DNA of 64,000 nt from Actinomyces vulturis (GTDB taxonomy: Bacteria; Actinomycetota; Actinomycetes; Actinomycetales; Actinomycetaceae). The stretch spans positions 124,001 through 188,000 of the forward strand of contig NZ_KV700385.1 in assembly GCF_001687305.1 (NCBI RefSeq). The letters run 5' to 3'. Below the pieces are notes generated by a model. That model was not told where the DNA came from and searched no databases. It was given only the letters and a program-made list of their open reading frames with translations. Below, piece after piece: positions 1 through 8,968 of the stretch (the first letter of the stretch is position 1; each line of letters starts with the position of its first letter). Position numbers and translations under genes: made by a program.

Positions 1-1908
1 GCCCTAAATCTGCTCAATCCTGTGGCATCCACCCTAGGTAACCATGAGTTAGATCTTGGCCAAGATGCATTCAAGGCACGTATTGACGGCACGTCCACAA
101 CAATCAATGGACAAGAAGTACAGTTCACCAAGGTAGGTTTCCCCTATCTTGCAGCAAACGTCACCGGGATGGGTGATTATCTCAAGTCTGACGTGATCTG
201 GACCTCTCCCAGCGGCGTCAAGGTCGCCTACATTGGAGCTATCGCCCAAGATGTTCCCTACAAGCTCAGCCCCGGCACCACGGCAGGTCTAGAGTTCCTT
301 AATCCCATCGCGATTGCTGATGAACGCGCTAAGGAACTAAAAGAAAGCGGTCAGGCTGACGTTGTCATTCTCATGCTTGATGATGATGTGAAGAACAATT
401 ATCCCCTCGTTGGCCCTCACATCGATGGCCTCATGGGCGGTGACACCCACGTTCCTTACTCCTTCTCTTGGGTCCAGGGCGCTGCAGGTACCTACCTATC
501 AGCTGATGCTTCTGGCTCTTACACGGATAACCTGGCCAACCTCGTCATTACCTATGACCGTATTGCCAAGAAAGTTGTTCATTCTGAGGTCCAGTTGATT
601 CCTGCTGGAACCGTCGCTGAGTGTGGTCAAGATCCAGCAATCGCCAAGATTGTTGCTGATGCAGAAGAAGAAGCCAAAATTGCCGGTGAAAAGGTTGTGG
701 CCACCGGCTATGACCAGCCCTTCAACCGCGGTATCTTCGGCGATGCTGGCCCTGGTTCTAACCGTGGTACCGAATCCACCCTAGGCGATCTTGCTGCTGA
801 TGCCATGCGCGCCAGGATTCTTGGCCCCGATCACCAGCCCGTGGACATCGGCGTCATCAATGCTGGTGGTCTACGTGAGGATTTGATTCCTAACACTGAT
901 GGTTCCCTTACCTACGCCCAGACCTACCAGGTTATGCCTTTCTCCAACGAACTGGGCTATGTGAGCATCACCGGTTCCCAGTTCAAGGAAGCTCTCGAAC
1001 AGCAGTGGAAGACTGATCTGAACTCTCAGAACTCCCGCCCTATGCTCAAGTTGGGCCTGTCCTCGAATGTTCGTTACACCTACGATCCTGCCCTGCCCCT
1101 GGGTGAGCGTATTACCTCCGTCATGGTCAACGATGAGCCTCTGGATATGGATCGCACCTACACCGTCGGTTCTGTCACCTTCCTGCTTGATGGTGGCGAT
1201 GGTTTCACTGCGCTGACCGCTAATGGTCCTGCCGTCACCAACGGCGATCTGGACCGCGATGCTTTCAATGCTTACCTGGCTACCTTAGATAATCACGAGC
1301 CTCGCACCCTCAAGGCTTCTGTGGGCGTCACCTTGCCTGAGGGCACTGTTCCTACCGACGGCGAGTTCGCCGTTGCTCTGCGCGGCCTGTCCTTCACTGA
1401 AGGGCCCGGTCAGGCAGAAACAGTAACCCTGACTCTGGGCAACGCCATCACGAAGGCTGATGTGGACAACTCCATTGCTGACGATAATGCCAACAATGAG
1501 AACGCCATCATCACCACCGATGGCGCCGGTCAGGCTCAGTTCACCCTGAATACGAGGCAGGTTTGTGGCACGGATACCGGTAGTCAGACCTACAAGGTTC
1601 ACGTCGCCAACAAGTTTGGTGAACTGGTGACCGCTGATCAGGGTTTGACTGTCACGGTCGAATGTCCCGCCCCGCTTTCTGGGCCCATCGCTGCTCCGAC
1701 CGCTGAACCCACTCAGAGCGCTGCTCCTGCCCCTGGCGACAACGGGAAAGATAGCAAGAGTGACAAGAATAAGAAGAAGACTAGTAGGGGCTCTCAGAAT
1801 CTCGCCACCACTGGTGCTCCGGCGGACACAGCATTGCTGCTCAGCCTGTCCATTCTCAGCGTAGGTGGCACGATAATTGCTGTTTCTCGCAAGTGCAGCA
1901 GCGTCTGA
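1..1908 (+). CDS. Cell-wall-anchored 5'-nucleotidase / metallophosphatase (5' end outside window)
   Basis: The reading frame is open from base 1, so the true start and signal peptide lie upstream; 635 residues are visible. Near the left edge is the metallophosphatase motif GNHE, followed by GGDTHVP around residue 140 (a metal-binding Gly-His type motif) and, in the C-terminal 5'-nucleotidase domain, NAGGLRED, the family substrate-binding signature. After a Pro/Ala/Lys-rich stalk the protein ends with LATTG, a hydrophobic segment and a short Arg/Lys tail, the layout of a sortase substrate. Family knowledge: such enzymes strip phosphate from extracellular nucleotides. Inference: it supplies nucleosides to the importer encoded at 8965-14535. 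A long hairpin lies 90 bp downstream. Function confidence is high; nucleotide specificity cannot be read from sequence. Confidence 0.9.
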   Translation, partial: ALNLLNPVASTLGNHELDLGQDAFKARIDGTSTTINGQEVQFTKVGFPYLAANVTGMGDYLKSDVIWTSPSGVKVAYIGAIAQDVPYKLSPGTTAGLEFLNPIAIADERAKELKESGQADVVILMLDDDVKNNYPLVGPHIDGLMGGDTHVPYSFSWVQGAAGTYLSADASGSYTDNLANLVITYDRIAKKVVHSEVQLIPAGTVAECGQDPAIAKIVADAEEEAKIAGEKVVATGYDQPFNRGIFGDAGPGSNRGTESTLGDLAADAMRARILGPDHQPVDIGVINAGGLREDLIPNTDGSLTYAQTYQVMPFSNELGYVSITGSQFKEALEQQWKTDLNSQNSRPMLKLGLSSNVRYTYDPALPLGERITSVMVNDEPLDMDRTYTVGSVTFLLDGGDGFTALTANGPAVTNGDLDRDAFNAYLATLDNHEPRTLKASVGVTLPEGTVPTDGEFAVALRGLSFTEGPGQAETVTLTLGNAITKADVDNSIADDNANNENAIITTDGAGQAQFTLNTRQVCGTDTGSQTYKVHVANKFGELVTADQGLTVTVECPAPLSGPIAAPTAEPTQSAAPAPGDNGKDSKSDKNKKKTSRGSQNLATTGAPADTALLLSLSILSVGGTIIAVSRKCSSV

Positions 1909-2251
1909 TGCGCTGTATGCACTCGTCAGTCACAGCGCCCATTTGGGCACTCCTCCTCAATAGTTAATGAGGTAAGCAAACACTGACGGCAGTGACTATA
2001 AGAGGGGGAGAAGATCCGCAAGATCTTCTCCCCCCTCTTAGGCTCGTGTCAACTTGCGGGCGCTTCGTCACTCGCAGCATTCCGCCATGGCGCCCCTGCG
2101 TTCGCGCTGCGACCTAGATGCGTACTTTGGTCTCTTAATGTTCGGGCCGTCATGCTGATGCCTCGCTATTAACGGTGTCAATCACCATGCCCCTGTACTC
2201 CCACTGCGATCTCATTGCTCGCGCATCGCACGGCCATCTCGCATTTAAAGT
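1909..2251. other. Intergenic gap between convergent 5'-nucleotidase and pcrA genes
   Basis: 343 bp between convergent genes. The only structure seen is the hairpin at 1999-2040. The stretch 2041-2251 has no supported ORF or repeat. Confidence 0.6.
1999..2040. terminator. Long hairpin, probable bidirectional terminator
   Basis: The arms 1999-2016 and 2022-2040 pair over about 18 bp (one extra C in the right arm) around the loop CGCAA. It sits between the convergent 5'-nucleotidase and pcrA genes. Neither side has a clear U-run, so termination rests on stem strength and position. Confidence 0.6.
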
Positions 2252-5200
2252 TTAGGAAACCTTGGAAACTGGGGCGTAACGCAGCATGATGCGTTTGACT
2301 GAGCCATCATCGAATTGAATCTTGGAAATGGTGGAAGCCCCACTTCCTTCAAGGTCCACCACTGTGCCTTGGCCGTAGGTCTCGTGCTTAATGCGGTCAC
2401 CGATGTGGAGGGCAACAGCATTCTTGCCTTGGCCGATGGTGGGGCCTGCGCCATTATCCCTCTTGACCCCAAGCTTCTTGGGGACTGAGGTGTTCTTGTC
2501 ACCAAGTTTGGTGGGTTTCCCTGAGCGGTGGCCACCACCGATGGGCGTGCCAAAGTCATCGTCATCGTGGGAGCGGCGGTTTCCACCTGAGCCGTATGAG
2601 CCACCGGAACCGTATCCGCGGTTGCTTCGGCTAGTGGCCCCAGAGTAGTTACCCCATCCGTCATTGTCGATGGAATCGTCGTATCCGCGATAAGAATCCA
2701 TAGCGGAGAATTCACGTTCCCAACGCATGGTCTCTTTTGGAATATCACTGAGGAATCGTGAGGCTCCCATTGAGTTGGGGGCACCGTAGAGGTTACGGAC
2801 GGCTGCCCGAGTCACGTAGAGGCGTTCACGAGCACGCGTGAGTGCCACATAGGCCAGGCGGCGTTCTTCAGCCATTTCCTGTTCATCGCTCATGGAACGT
2901 GAGTGGGGGAAAGTGCCATCTTCCATGCCGGTGACGAATACGACCGGGAATTCCAAGCCCTTGGCCGTGTGCACAGTCATCAGAGTAATTTGCCCCTGCG
3001 CACGTGCTTCTGCGGCTTCCTGGGCAATCATTGCTTGCTGACTCTGACCAGACGCTTGCGCTCCGTCCGTTCCAGCGCTCTCAGCCTCATCACCGACAGG
3101 AAAACCTGCTGCGGCACTCCCCTGCCCAGAACCCACGATCTGAGGTTTGGAGGGTGGTAACTGGTCAGAGTCGGCCACAAGGCTGACGCGTTCAAGAAAG
3201 TCCATGAGGGTGGCATCAGGTGCAGTGGCGTTGAAGTCCGCTGCCACGGAGTGCAGTTCGGCAAGGTTTTCCACGCGGGTGGCATCCTGCGGATCGTCAC
3301 TGGCTTGGAGGGATGCCACGTAGCCGGATTCGTCCAGGACCGTATCGAGAATTCCAGCGACTGATTCGCCTTCATCACGCATGGTGCGCAGACGAACGAG
3401 CATGTCCCAGAAGTTGGCGATCTTCTTTTTGGCTGCCGCCGTGATCCCCACGACTTCTCGCTCATCGGTGAAGCAGTCTTCGAGGGCTTGACCGAACGAG
3501 ATGTTATACGCGGCAGCGTGATTGACGAGCGCTTCTTCAGCTTTGTCTCCGATTCCGCGCTTAGGGGTGTTGAGAATACGGCGCAGGCTCACTGCGTCAT
3601 CGGGGTTGTCGATAGCGCGGAGATAGGCCAGCGCATCCTTGATTTCTTTGCGCTCATAGAAGCGGGTTCCGCCCACCACGCGATAGGGCTGGCCTGCCAT
3701 GATAAGTGCTTCTTCAAGGGCACGCGATTGAGCGTTAGTGCGGTAGAAGATGGCTACGTCACCGGGGGTCACGCCGTGTTCGTCGATGAGTCGATCGATT
3801 TCTGTGTTGATCCAGCGTGCTTCATCTCGATCGGAATCGGCGACATAGCCGACGATTTGTTCACCGTCCCCACTATCCGTCCAGAGGTTCTTGGGGCGGC
3901 GACCACCATTACGCGAAATGACGGCATTCGCGGCGGACAGGATATTCTGAGTAGAGCGGTAGTTTTGCTCCAGCACAATGGTGCGCGCTTGAGGGTAGTC
4001 CTGTTCAAATTCTTCGATATTACGAATGGTTGCGCCACGGAATGCGTAGATGGACTGGTCCGAGTCACCCACTACCGTAAGTTCCCCCATCGGAAGTTTT
4101 CCGGATCCGACGCCGGATGCCTGGCTTCCAGCAGCCCCTCCCGCAGTGCTGTCCCAACTATTGGCGACGCCTGCGGGTGCTGCTCCAACGAGTTCGCGAA
4201 CTAAAACATACTGGGCATGGTTGGTGTCCTGGTATTCATCCACGAGGATGTGGCGAAAGCGCCTCTGATACATCTCCGCAATATCCGGGTGGCGGCGGAG
4301 AAGCTGAACGGTCCGCATGATGATGTCATCAAAGTCCAAGGCGTTGGCCTGTTCGAGGCGCTGCTGGTAGAGGCGATAGACCTCCACACAGTGGCGTTCC
4401 ACGGGGTTTGCGGTTTGGGCAGTTTCAGCGAACTCTTCTGGGGTAATGAGTTCATTTTTCAAGTCACTGATACGCCGGGCGAAGGTCTTGGGGCTAAAGC
4501 GTTTGTGATCAATACCGAGTTCTTTGACCACCAGGGTGATCAAACGCGAAGAATCCTGTGCGTCATAGATCGAGAAGGTGGAGCGAAGGCCCGCTGCCTG
4601 GTACTCGCGGCGCAAGATACGCACACATGCGGAGTGGAAAGTAAACACCCACATGTTTTTAGCTTGAGCATGCCCCACCAATGCGGCCACACGTTCACGC
4701 ATTTCTGCTGCTGCTTTATTGGTGAAGGTGATAGCAAGGATCTGACTGGAATGTGCCCGCCCTGTGGCTAGGAGAAATGCGATGCGGTGGGTCAGGACGC
4801 GGGTTTTTCCTGAACCTGCACCAGCGATGATGAGCAGCGGTGCGCCATGGTGAACCACTGCAGCATGCTGAGCCTCATTGAGGCCTTCGAGGAGAGCCTC
4901 AGGATCCAGAGGTTCATGGTCCCAGGTATTAATGATGGCGGCGCTGAAGCGACCAGAGGATTGCCACTCCCCTTCCCCTTGAGGAACGCGAGCCTCGAAA
5001 GTCTCTGGAATCTGGGCGGGCGCACCATCAATTTTCGCAGCAGTACCACCAAAGTTGGCAAAGAGATCATCACCACCGCCGCTGCCTCCGGCTGCCGGAT
5101 CGATGAATGCGTCATACATATCGCCGGGAATGCTTTCCACGGCAGCGTACGGGTCATCAGCAGGCTCGGCTTGTCCAACCTGCGCCATCATGGCATCAAA

Positions 5201-5317
5201 CCAGCCATCATCAGCGATGGATGAGACACCAGTGAGCAGACTATGTGCGCTGACCGATTGAGAATCGGAGCCTACTGAGGAGGAATATGGGGCGGAGGGC
5301 TGGCTGAATGTATTCAT
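2252..5317 (-). CDS. pcrA: ATP-dependent DNA helicase PcrA/UvrD (superfamily 1)
   Basis: 1021-residue SF1A 3'-5' helicase for DNA repair and replication-fork processing. Motif I AGAGSGKT is at residues 165-172, with TFTNKAA and FHSACVRIL downstream, motif II DEYQDTN, motif III GDSDQSIYAFRG, motif IV QNYRST and the late motif TVHTAKGLEFPVVF. The C-terminal Gly/Ser-rich linker ends in a short Tudor-like segment (DRIKHETYGQGTVVD), as in PcrA. It is longer than usual for actinobacterial PcrA because of an acidic, low-complexity N-terminal extension of about 140 residues and two Ala/Gly/Ser-rich insertions: one between motifs II and III and one just before TVHTAKG. Transcribed toward the 5'-nucleotidase; deoC starts a separate minus-strand unit. 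Helicase assignment is certain; pcrA versus uvrD naming is by convention. Confidence 0.95.
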   Translation of the reverse strand: MNTFSQPSAPYSSSVGSDSQSVSAHSLLTGVSSIADDGWFDAMMAQVGQAEPADDPYAAVESIPGDMYDAFIDPAAGGSGGGDDLFANFGGTAAKIDGAPAQIPETFEARVPQGEGEWQSSGRFSAAIINTWDHEPLDPEALLEGLNEAQHAAVVHHGAPLLIIAGAGSGKTRVLTHRIAFLLATGRAHSSQILAITFTNKAAAEMRERVAALVGHAQAKNMWVFTFHSACVRILRREYQAAGLRSTFSIYDAQDSSRLITLVVKELGIDHKRFSPKTFARRISDLKNELITPEEFAETAQTANPVERHCVEVYRLYQQRLEQANALDFDDIIMRTVQLLRRHPDIAEMYQRRFRHILVDEYQDTNHAQYVLVRELVGAAPAGVANSWDSTAGGAAGSQASGVGSGKLPMGELTVVGDSDQSIYAFRGATIRNIEEFEQDYPQARTIVLEQNYRSTQNILSAANAVISRNGGRRPKNLWTDSGDGEQIVGYVADSDRDEARWINTEIDRLIDEHGVTPGDVAIFYRTNAQSRALEEALIMAGQPYRVVGGTRFYERKEIKDALAYLRAIDNPDDAVSLRRILNTPKRGIGDKAEEALVNHAAAYNISFGQALEDCFTDEREVVGITAAAKKKIANFWDMLVRLRTMRDEGESVAGILDTVLDESGYVASLQASDDPQDATRVENLAELHSVAADFNATAPDATLMDFLERVSLVADSDQLPPSKPQIVGSGQGSAAAGFPVGDEAESAGTDGAQASGQSQQAMIAQEAAEARAQGQITLMTVHTAKGLEFPVVFVTGMEDGTFPHSRSMSDEQEMAEERRLAYVALTRARERLYVTRAAVRNLYGAPNSMGASRFLSDIPKETMRWEREFSAMDSYRGYDDSIDNDGWGNYSGATSRSNRGYGSGGSYGSGGNRRSHDDDDFGTPIGGGHRSGKPTKLGDKNTSVPKKLGVKRDNGAGPTIGQGKNAVALHIGDRIKHETYGQGTVVDLEGSGASTISKIQFDDGSVKRIMLRYAPVSKVS

Positions 5318-5372
5318 GGCCCCACCAGAGTACGTGAGAGCGCTGACATTAACATCCAGCCAGCACGTTCCC

Positions 5373-6020
5373 TCAGACTAGACCGTCAAGAACAGCCTGA
5401 GAAGCACTCAGTCCCAGACGGTTTGCGCCTGCCTCGATCATGGCGGTAGCAGTTGCAGCATCACGGATACCACCGGAAGCCTTTACACCGAGACGATCAC
5501 CCACAGTAGCGCGCATGAGTTCTACAGCATGGACGCTGGCTCCTCCAGCAGGGTGGAATCCAGTGGAAGTTTTAACAAAATCGGCACCTGCGGCTTCAGA
5601 AGCCTTGCAGCAGGCCACGATTTCTTCATCGGTCAGGGCAGCAGACTCGATAATAACCTTGAGAAGTTTATCTCCACAGGCTTCCTTAACAGCACGGATG
5701 TCAGCCTCCACGGCGTCATAATCGCCTTCCTTAACGAGTTTGAGGTTGACGACCATGTCCACTTCGTCAGCGCCGTTGGCCACAGCGGTACGGGCTTCTT
5801 CAGCCTTAACGTTTGAGGCGTGAGCACCGGAGGGAAAACCGCAGACGGTGGCAACGGCCAGGCCTTCAGGAACCTCAACGGGCAACTGGTTGGGGCTGAC
5901 ACATACGGAGAAGGTTCCCAGTTTTTCTGCCTGAGCGATGAGTGCGCGCACATCATCAGCAGTGGCCTCAGGCTTAAGAAGAGTGTGGTCAATCATCTGA
6001 GCAACATCAGTACGGTTCAT
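5373..6020 (-). CDS. deoC: Deoxyribose-phosphate aldolase
   Basis: Class I aldolase of 215 residues, normal length, splitting 2-deoxyribose-5-phosphate to acetaldehyde and glyceraldehyde-3-phosphate. The Schiff-base lysine lies in VKTSTGFHP, and the second conserved lysine in VKASGGIRD. The start is supported by AAAGGACC a few bases upstream. It is the last gene of the nucleoside salvage operon and begins 17 bp after the gene of unknown function at 6038-6970. It consumes the deoxyribose-1-phosphate released by DeoA once a phosphopentomutase (not in this window) has converted it to the 5-phosphate. Confidence 0.97.
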   Translation of the reverse strand: MNRTDVAQMIDHTLLKPEATADDVRALIAQAEKLGTFSVCVSPNQLPVEVPEGLAVATVCGFPSGAHASNVKAEEARTAVANGADEVDMVVNLKLVKEGDYDAVEADIRAVKEACGDKLLKVIIESAALTDEEIVACCKASEAAGADFVKTSTGFHPAGGASVHAVELMRATVGDRLGVKASGGIRDAATATAMIEAGANRLGLSASQAVLDGLV

Positions 6021-6037
6021 AATGGTCCTTTCGTCTG

Positions 6038-6970
6038 TTATTTTCCGGCTGGGTCAGGGTAAATGACCCAGTGAATACGCTGCCAGTTTCCTAATGCGGC
6101 AACCGGTAAGTCCGATTGCTCAAGGAGGTTGTGGCGATGAATCCTGCCAGTGGATGGGTCATAAATAGTGACCCATGCACACTGGGATGAGGCCCCATCG
6201 TTGAAGGGGGTAGGGACGCAGCCTAATATGGCCGATTCCTTGGTAGTGGTGGTCTCGTCCTCACCGTCCACGGTGTACTTATCGAGGCGTTCAGGTTTGA
6301 GCCAGCCATCAGGGATCGTCATCACGTAATGACGGGGCACAGCACTAGATAATCCCGATCCCGACTCACCACCCACACCCACCACCAGGGGCACACTAGT
6401 CGCTGCTTGAGCAAGCAAATGCGCTAGGTGCGGCCAAGTCTCAGAGCGATCATCAATGGGCCGAGACAGGGCGCCACCAGTGATGGATTCCATTGTTTGG
6501 GCAATCGTCCACGGAGGTGTTCCTACCTGTGTGGGCCAGGAAGCAATACCCAGGGCGCTGCGATTGAGATGCCTGTGAAACGAGGTGACCATGTGAGCGT
6601 AACGGTCCGGTTCGGCGTCGAGAAGACGAGCAAGTCCGCGAGCGCGCTGAGGGTCCGCGTTGAGGGTGCCCACGAGTGCACACATGACTCCACAAGTAGT
6701 CTCATCGGGTTGGCGCATACGCTGGCCGGCCAGCGTCAGATAGCCCTCACGTACTTCCAGCCCTGGGGGTAATGGAAGTGCGTACTGGCACAGGGTGACG
6801 ATGGCATTATCGTCCTCCTGCGGTGCATCGGTAAAAGAAGGATCATCGATGACTATGCTGGTCAGGCTATGGCTGGTGCATAAGGCACGGAAGGAGCGGT
6901 TGAGTGCTCTTTCTTTGTCCCACATCCAGCTAAGTGCTGTGGAGAGGGTAGCGTGTTCAGGAAGTTTCAC
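6038..6970 (-). CDS. Unrecognised protein with papain-like/C39-like Cys-His-Asp pattern
   Basis: 310 residues, no family recognised with certainty. There is no signal peptide or membrane segment, so it is probably cytosolic. Visible features: Q87-x5-C93-G94 ([10 protein letters not shown]), then H214 in PRHYVMTI and D271 in YDPSTG, each at the start or end of a hydrophobic strand-like stretch. That order (Gln, Cys-Gly, His, Asp) is the papain-fold/C39 peptidase layout. The GTG start overlaps the deoA stop (GTGA), so it is translationally coupled within the nucleoside operon and followed 17 bp later by deoC. Alternative reading: a catalytically inactive structural domain. The operon position is seen; a peptidase or transglutaminase role is inference only. 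Confidence 0.6.
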   Translation of the reverse strand: MKLPEHATLSTALSWMWDKERALNRSFRALCTSHSLTSIVIDDPSFTDAPQEDDNAIVTLCQYALPLPPGLEVREGYLTLAGQRMRQPDETTCGVMCALVGTLNADPQRARGLARLLDAEPDRYAHMVTSFHRHLNRSALGIASWPTQVGTPPWTIAQTMESITGGALSRPIDDRSETWPHLAHLLAQAATSVPLVVGVGGESGSGLSSAVPRHYVMTIPDGWLKPERLDKYTVDGEDETTTTKESAILGCVPTPFNDGASSQCAWVTIYDPSTGRIHRHNLLEQSDLPVAALGNWQRIHWVIYPDPAGK

Positions 6971-8286
6971 GCTGTAATCCGCTCCAGCACCACGCCGCGT
7001 TGCGCCTTATCACGAGCGCTCTGCCCTTCCTCACTATCCGTATCAACAAGGCTCCAGGCTCCCTCAAGGGCTTCGATGGCACGGTCGAAACGTTCGGGGG
7101 TGGCGGTGTGGAGAGTAAGTAGGGGTGCTCCTGCGGACACTTCATCACCGGGCTTGACGTGCATCTGCACGCCGGCCACGGCCTGGACGGGATCTTCTTT
7201 GCGTGCGCGACCTGCACCCAAACGCCATGCGGCTACGCCTACGGCTAAGGCGTCGAGACTTCCAAGAGTGCCTGCACGGGGTGCGGTGATGGTGTGCTGG
7301 TGTTCAGCAACGGGCAGGGGTGCATCCGGGTCACCGTTCTGTGCGCTGATCATGCGGCGCCACACATCCATGGCTCGGCCATCCTTAAGGGCTGCTTCCA
7401 CGTCGCAGTCCGTCTTACCTGCTGCATCGAGCATTTCGCGGGCCAGTGCCACGGTGAGGTCCACGACGTCCTTGGGGCCACCACCAGCAAGTACGTCAAG
7501 GCTTTCTTGGACTTCCAGGGCGTTGCCGGCGGTCAGGCCCAGCGGGGTGGACATGTCAGTCAGCAAAGCGCGGGTTTCAACACCCGCGTCAGTACCGAGA
7601 GCAACCATAGTCTGTGCCAGTTCGGTGGCTTGGTCGAAGGTCTTCATGAAAGCGCCGCTGCCAACCTTCACATCGAGAACTAAGGCGCTGGTTCCTTCAG
7701 CAATTTTTTTGCTCATGATGGAAGAAGCAATGAGCGGAACGCAACTGACGGTGGAGGTAATGTCACGTAACGCGTAAAGCTTTTTATCGGCGGGGGCCAA
7801 GCCACTGCCTGCTGCGCAGATGACTGCCCCGGGGCCTTCACTACCGAGCATGTCGAGAATCTGTTGGTTCGAGATATTGGCCTGCCAGCCGGGAATAGCT
7901 TCGAGTTTATCCAGGGTGCCGCCGGTATGACCCAGTCCACGGCCGGACAGCTGGGGAACACTGACGCCAAACACTGCTACAAGAGGGGCCAAGGGGAGAG
8001 TAATTTTGTCTCCCACACCGCCGGTGGAGTGTTTGTCCGCAGTGGGGCGGTCAATGGAAGAAAAGTCCATACGTTCGCCGGAACGAATCATGGCATCAGT
8101 CCAGCGTGCTATCTCTCGACGGTTCATTCCGTTGAGGTAGATCGCCATGGCCAGGGCACTCATTTGTTCATCAGCGACGACGCCGCGAGTGTAGGCATCG
8201 ATGACCCAGTCGATTTGTGCGTCGGTAAGTTCTTCACGGTCGCGTTTGGTGGCGATAATGTCTACGGCATCGAACTGTTCTGACAT
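6967..8286 (-). CDS. deoA: Thymidine/pyrimidine-nucleoside phosphorylase
   Basis: 439 residues, typical for the family, which phosphorolyses thymidine or deoxyuridine (or uridine) to base and (deoxy)ribose-1-phosphate. The N-terminal helical domain is followed by the phosphate-binding STGGVGDK segment and the family signature around GRGLGHTGGTLDKLE (near residue 115). The C-terminal PYNP domain with the turn MHVKPGDEVSAGAP is intact. AAAGGACC precedes the start. It lies 166 bp downstream of cdd, the only sizeable gap inside the deo genes; that gap shows no clear terminator. Whether uridine is also used cannot be decided here. Confidence 0.96.
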   Translation of the reverse strand: MSEQFDAVDIIATKRDREELTDAQIDWVIDAYTRGVVADEQMSALAMAIYLNGMNRREIARWTDAMIRSGERMDFSSIDRPTADKHSTGGVGDKITLPLAPLVAVFGVSVPQLSGRGLGHTGGTLDKLEAIPGWQANISNQQILDMLGSEGPGAVICAAGSGLAPADKKLYALRDITSTVSCVPLIASSIMSKKIAEGTSALVLDVKVGSGAFMKTFDQATELAQTMVALGTDAGVETRALLTDMSTPLGLTAGNALEVQESLDVLAGGGPKDVVDLTVALAREMLDAAGKTDCDVEAALKDGRAMDVWRRMISAQNGDPDAPLPVAEHQHTITAPRAGTLGSLDALAVGVAAWRLGAGRARKEDPVQAVAGVQMHVKPGDEVSAGAPLLTLHTATPERFDRAIEALEGAWSLVDTDSEEGQSARDKAQRGVVLERITA

Positions 8287-8452
8287 CTGGTGGGGTCCTT
8301 TCGTTGCTTGCGGTCTATCTGGGCGTCGGGACGTCAGTGTCCGTTAGCCAGTTGCGCTGAAGCATTAACGGCCAGTGGGGTGGTCATATGGCTTCGCTGA
8401 GGCTTGAGCAGTGATGAACGCCAGGTGTGCCGTGTCACCACTACAAGCACAG

Positions 8453-8968
8453 TTATTCGGTTGTATTGATTACAGATTGGCTATCCACCACGTCATGAAT
8501 ATTAGAGGCGCCGAATCGTCCGGGAAGGACCTCATCGATACTCATGTGTCCTGCTGGCATCGCCAGAATCAGGCGATCATCTGCGTGTTCACTGAGTAAT
8601 TGGCGGCAACGCCCACAGGGGGCGAGTGCTTCTCCTCGTCCATTCACGCAGGCAAAGGCGAGGAGTTTACCTCCACCGGTTGCGAACAGTTGAGAAATCA
8701 GTGAGCATTCGGCGCACAACGTGGCACCGTAGGCGGCATTCTCGACATTGCAGCCACTGATGATGCGACCATCGGTAGTGATGGCAGCTGCTCCCACAGG
8801 GAAGCGAGAGTAGGGAGCGTAGGCTCGCTGCATGGCAGCAACAGCTTCATCGTGCAGTTGCTGCCATACAGTCTCTTCAATGAGTGCACCTGTCTCCCCC
8901 AGGCCAGCCTCACTCGAAGGCGAGGTGGCGCTGGGGGTAGAAGGCACGGCGTCAGATGCGTGGATCAC
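8453..8968 (-). CDS. cdd: Cytidine deaminase
   Basis: 171-residue zinc-dependent cytidine/deoxycytidine deaminase of the small homotetrameric class. Zinc ligands and catalytic Glu are visible as CAE in ATLCAECSL, with PCGRCRQ downstream; the substrate-binding GCNVENAAYG precedes them. It carries an N-terminal extension of about 35 residues (Ser/Pro/Glu-rich) compared with compact family members. Its start overlaps the stop of the upstream permease gene (ATGA), linking deamination to uptake: cytidine imported by the ABC system becomes uridine or deoxyuridine for DeoA. Confidence 0.95.
   Translation of the reverse strand: MIHASDAVPSTPSATSPSSEAGLGETGALIEETVWQQLHDEAVAAMQRAYAPYSRFPVGAAAITTDGRIISGCNVENAAYGATLCAECSLISQLFATGGGKLLAFACVNGRGEALAPCGRCRQLLSEHADDRLILAMPAGHMSIDEVLPGRFGASNIHDVVDSQSVINTTE

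Noticed and set aside
3488-4204. 238-codon plus-strand open frame
   Set aside because: Shadow of pcrA in the opposite strand.
6953-7777. 274-codon plus-strand open frame
   Set aside because: Ser/Arg-rich antisense shadow of deoA.
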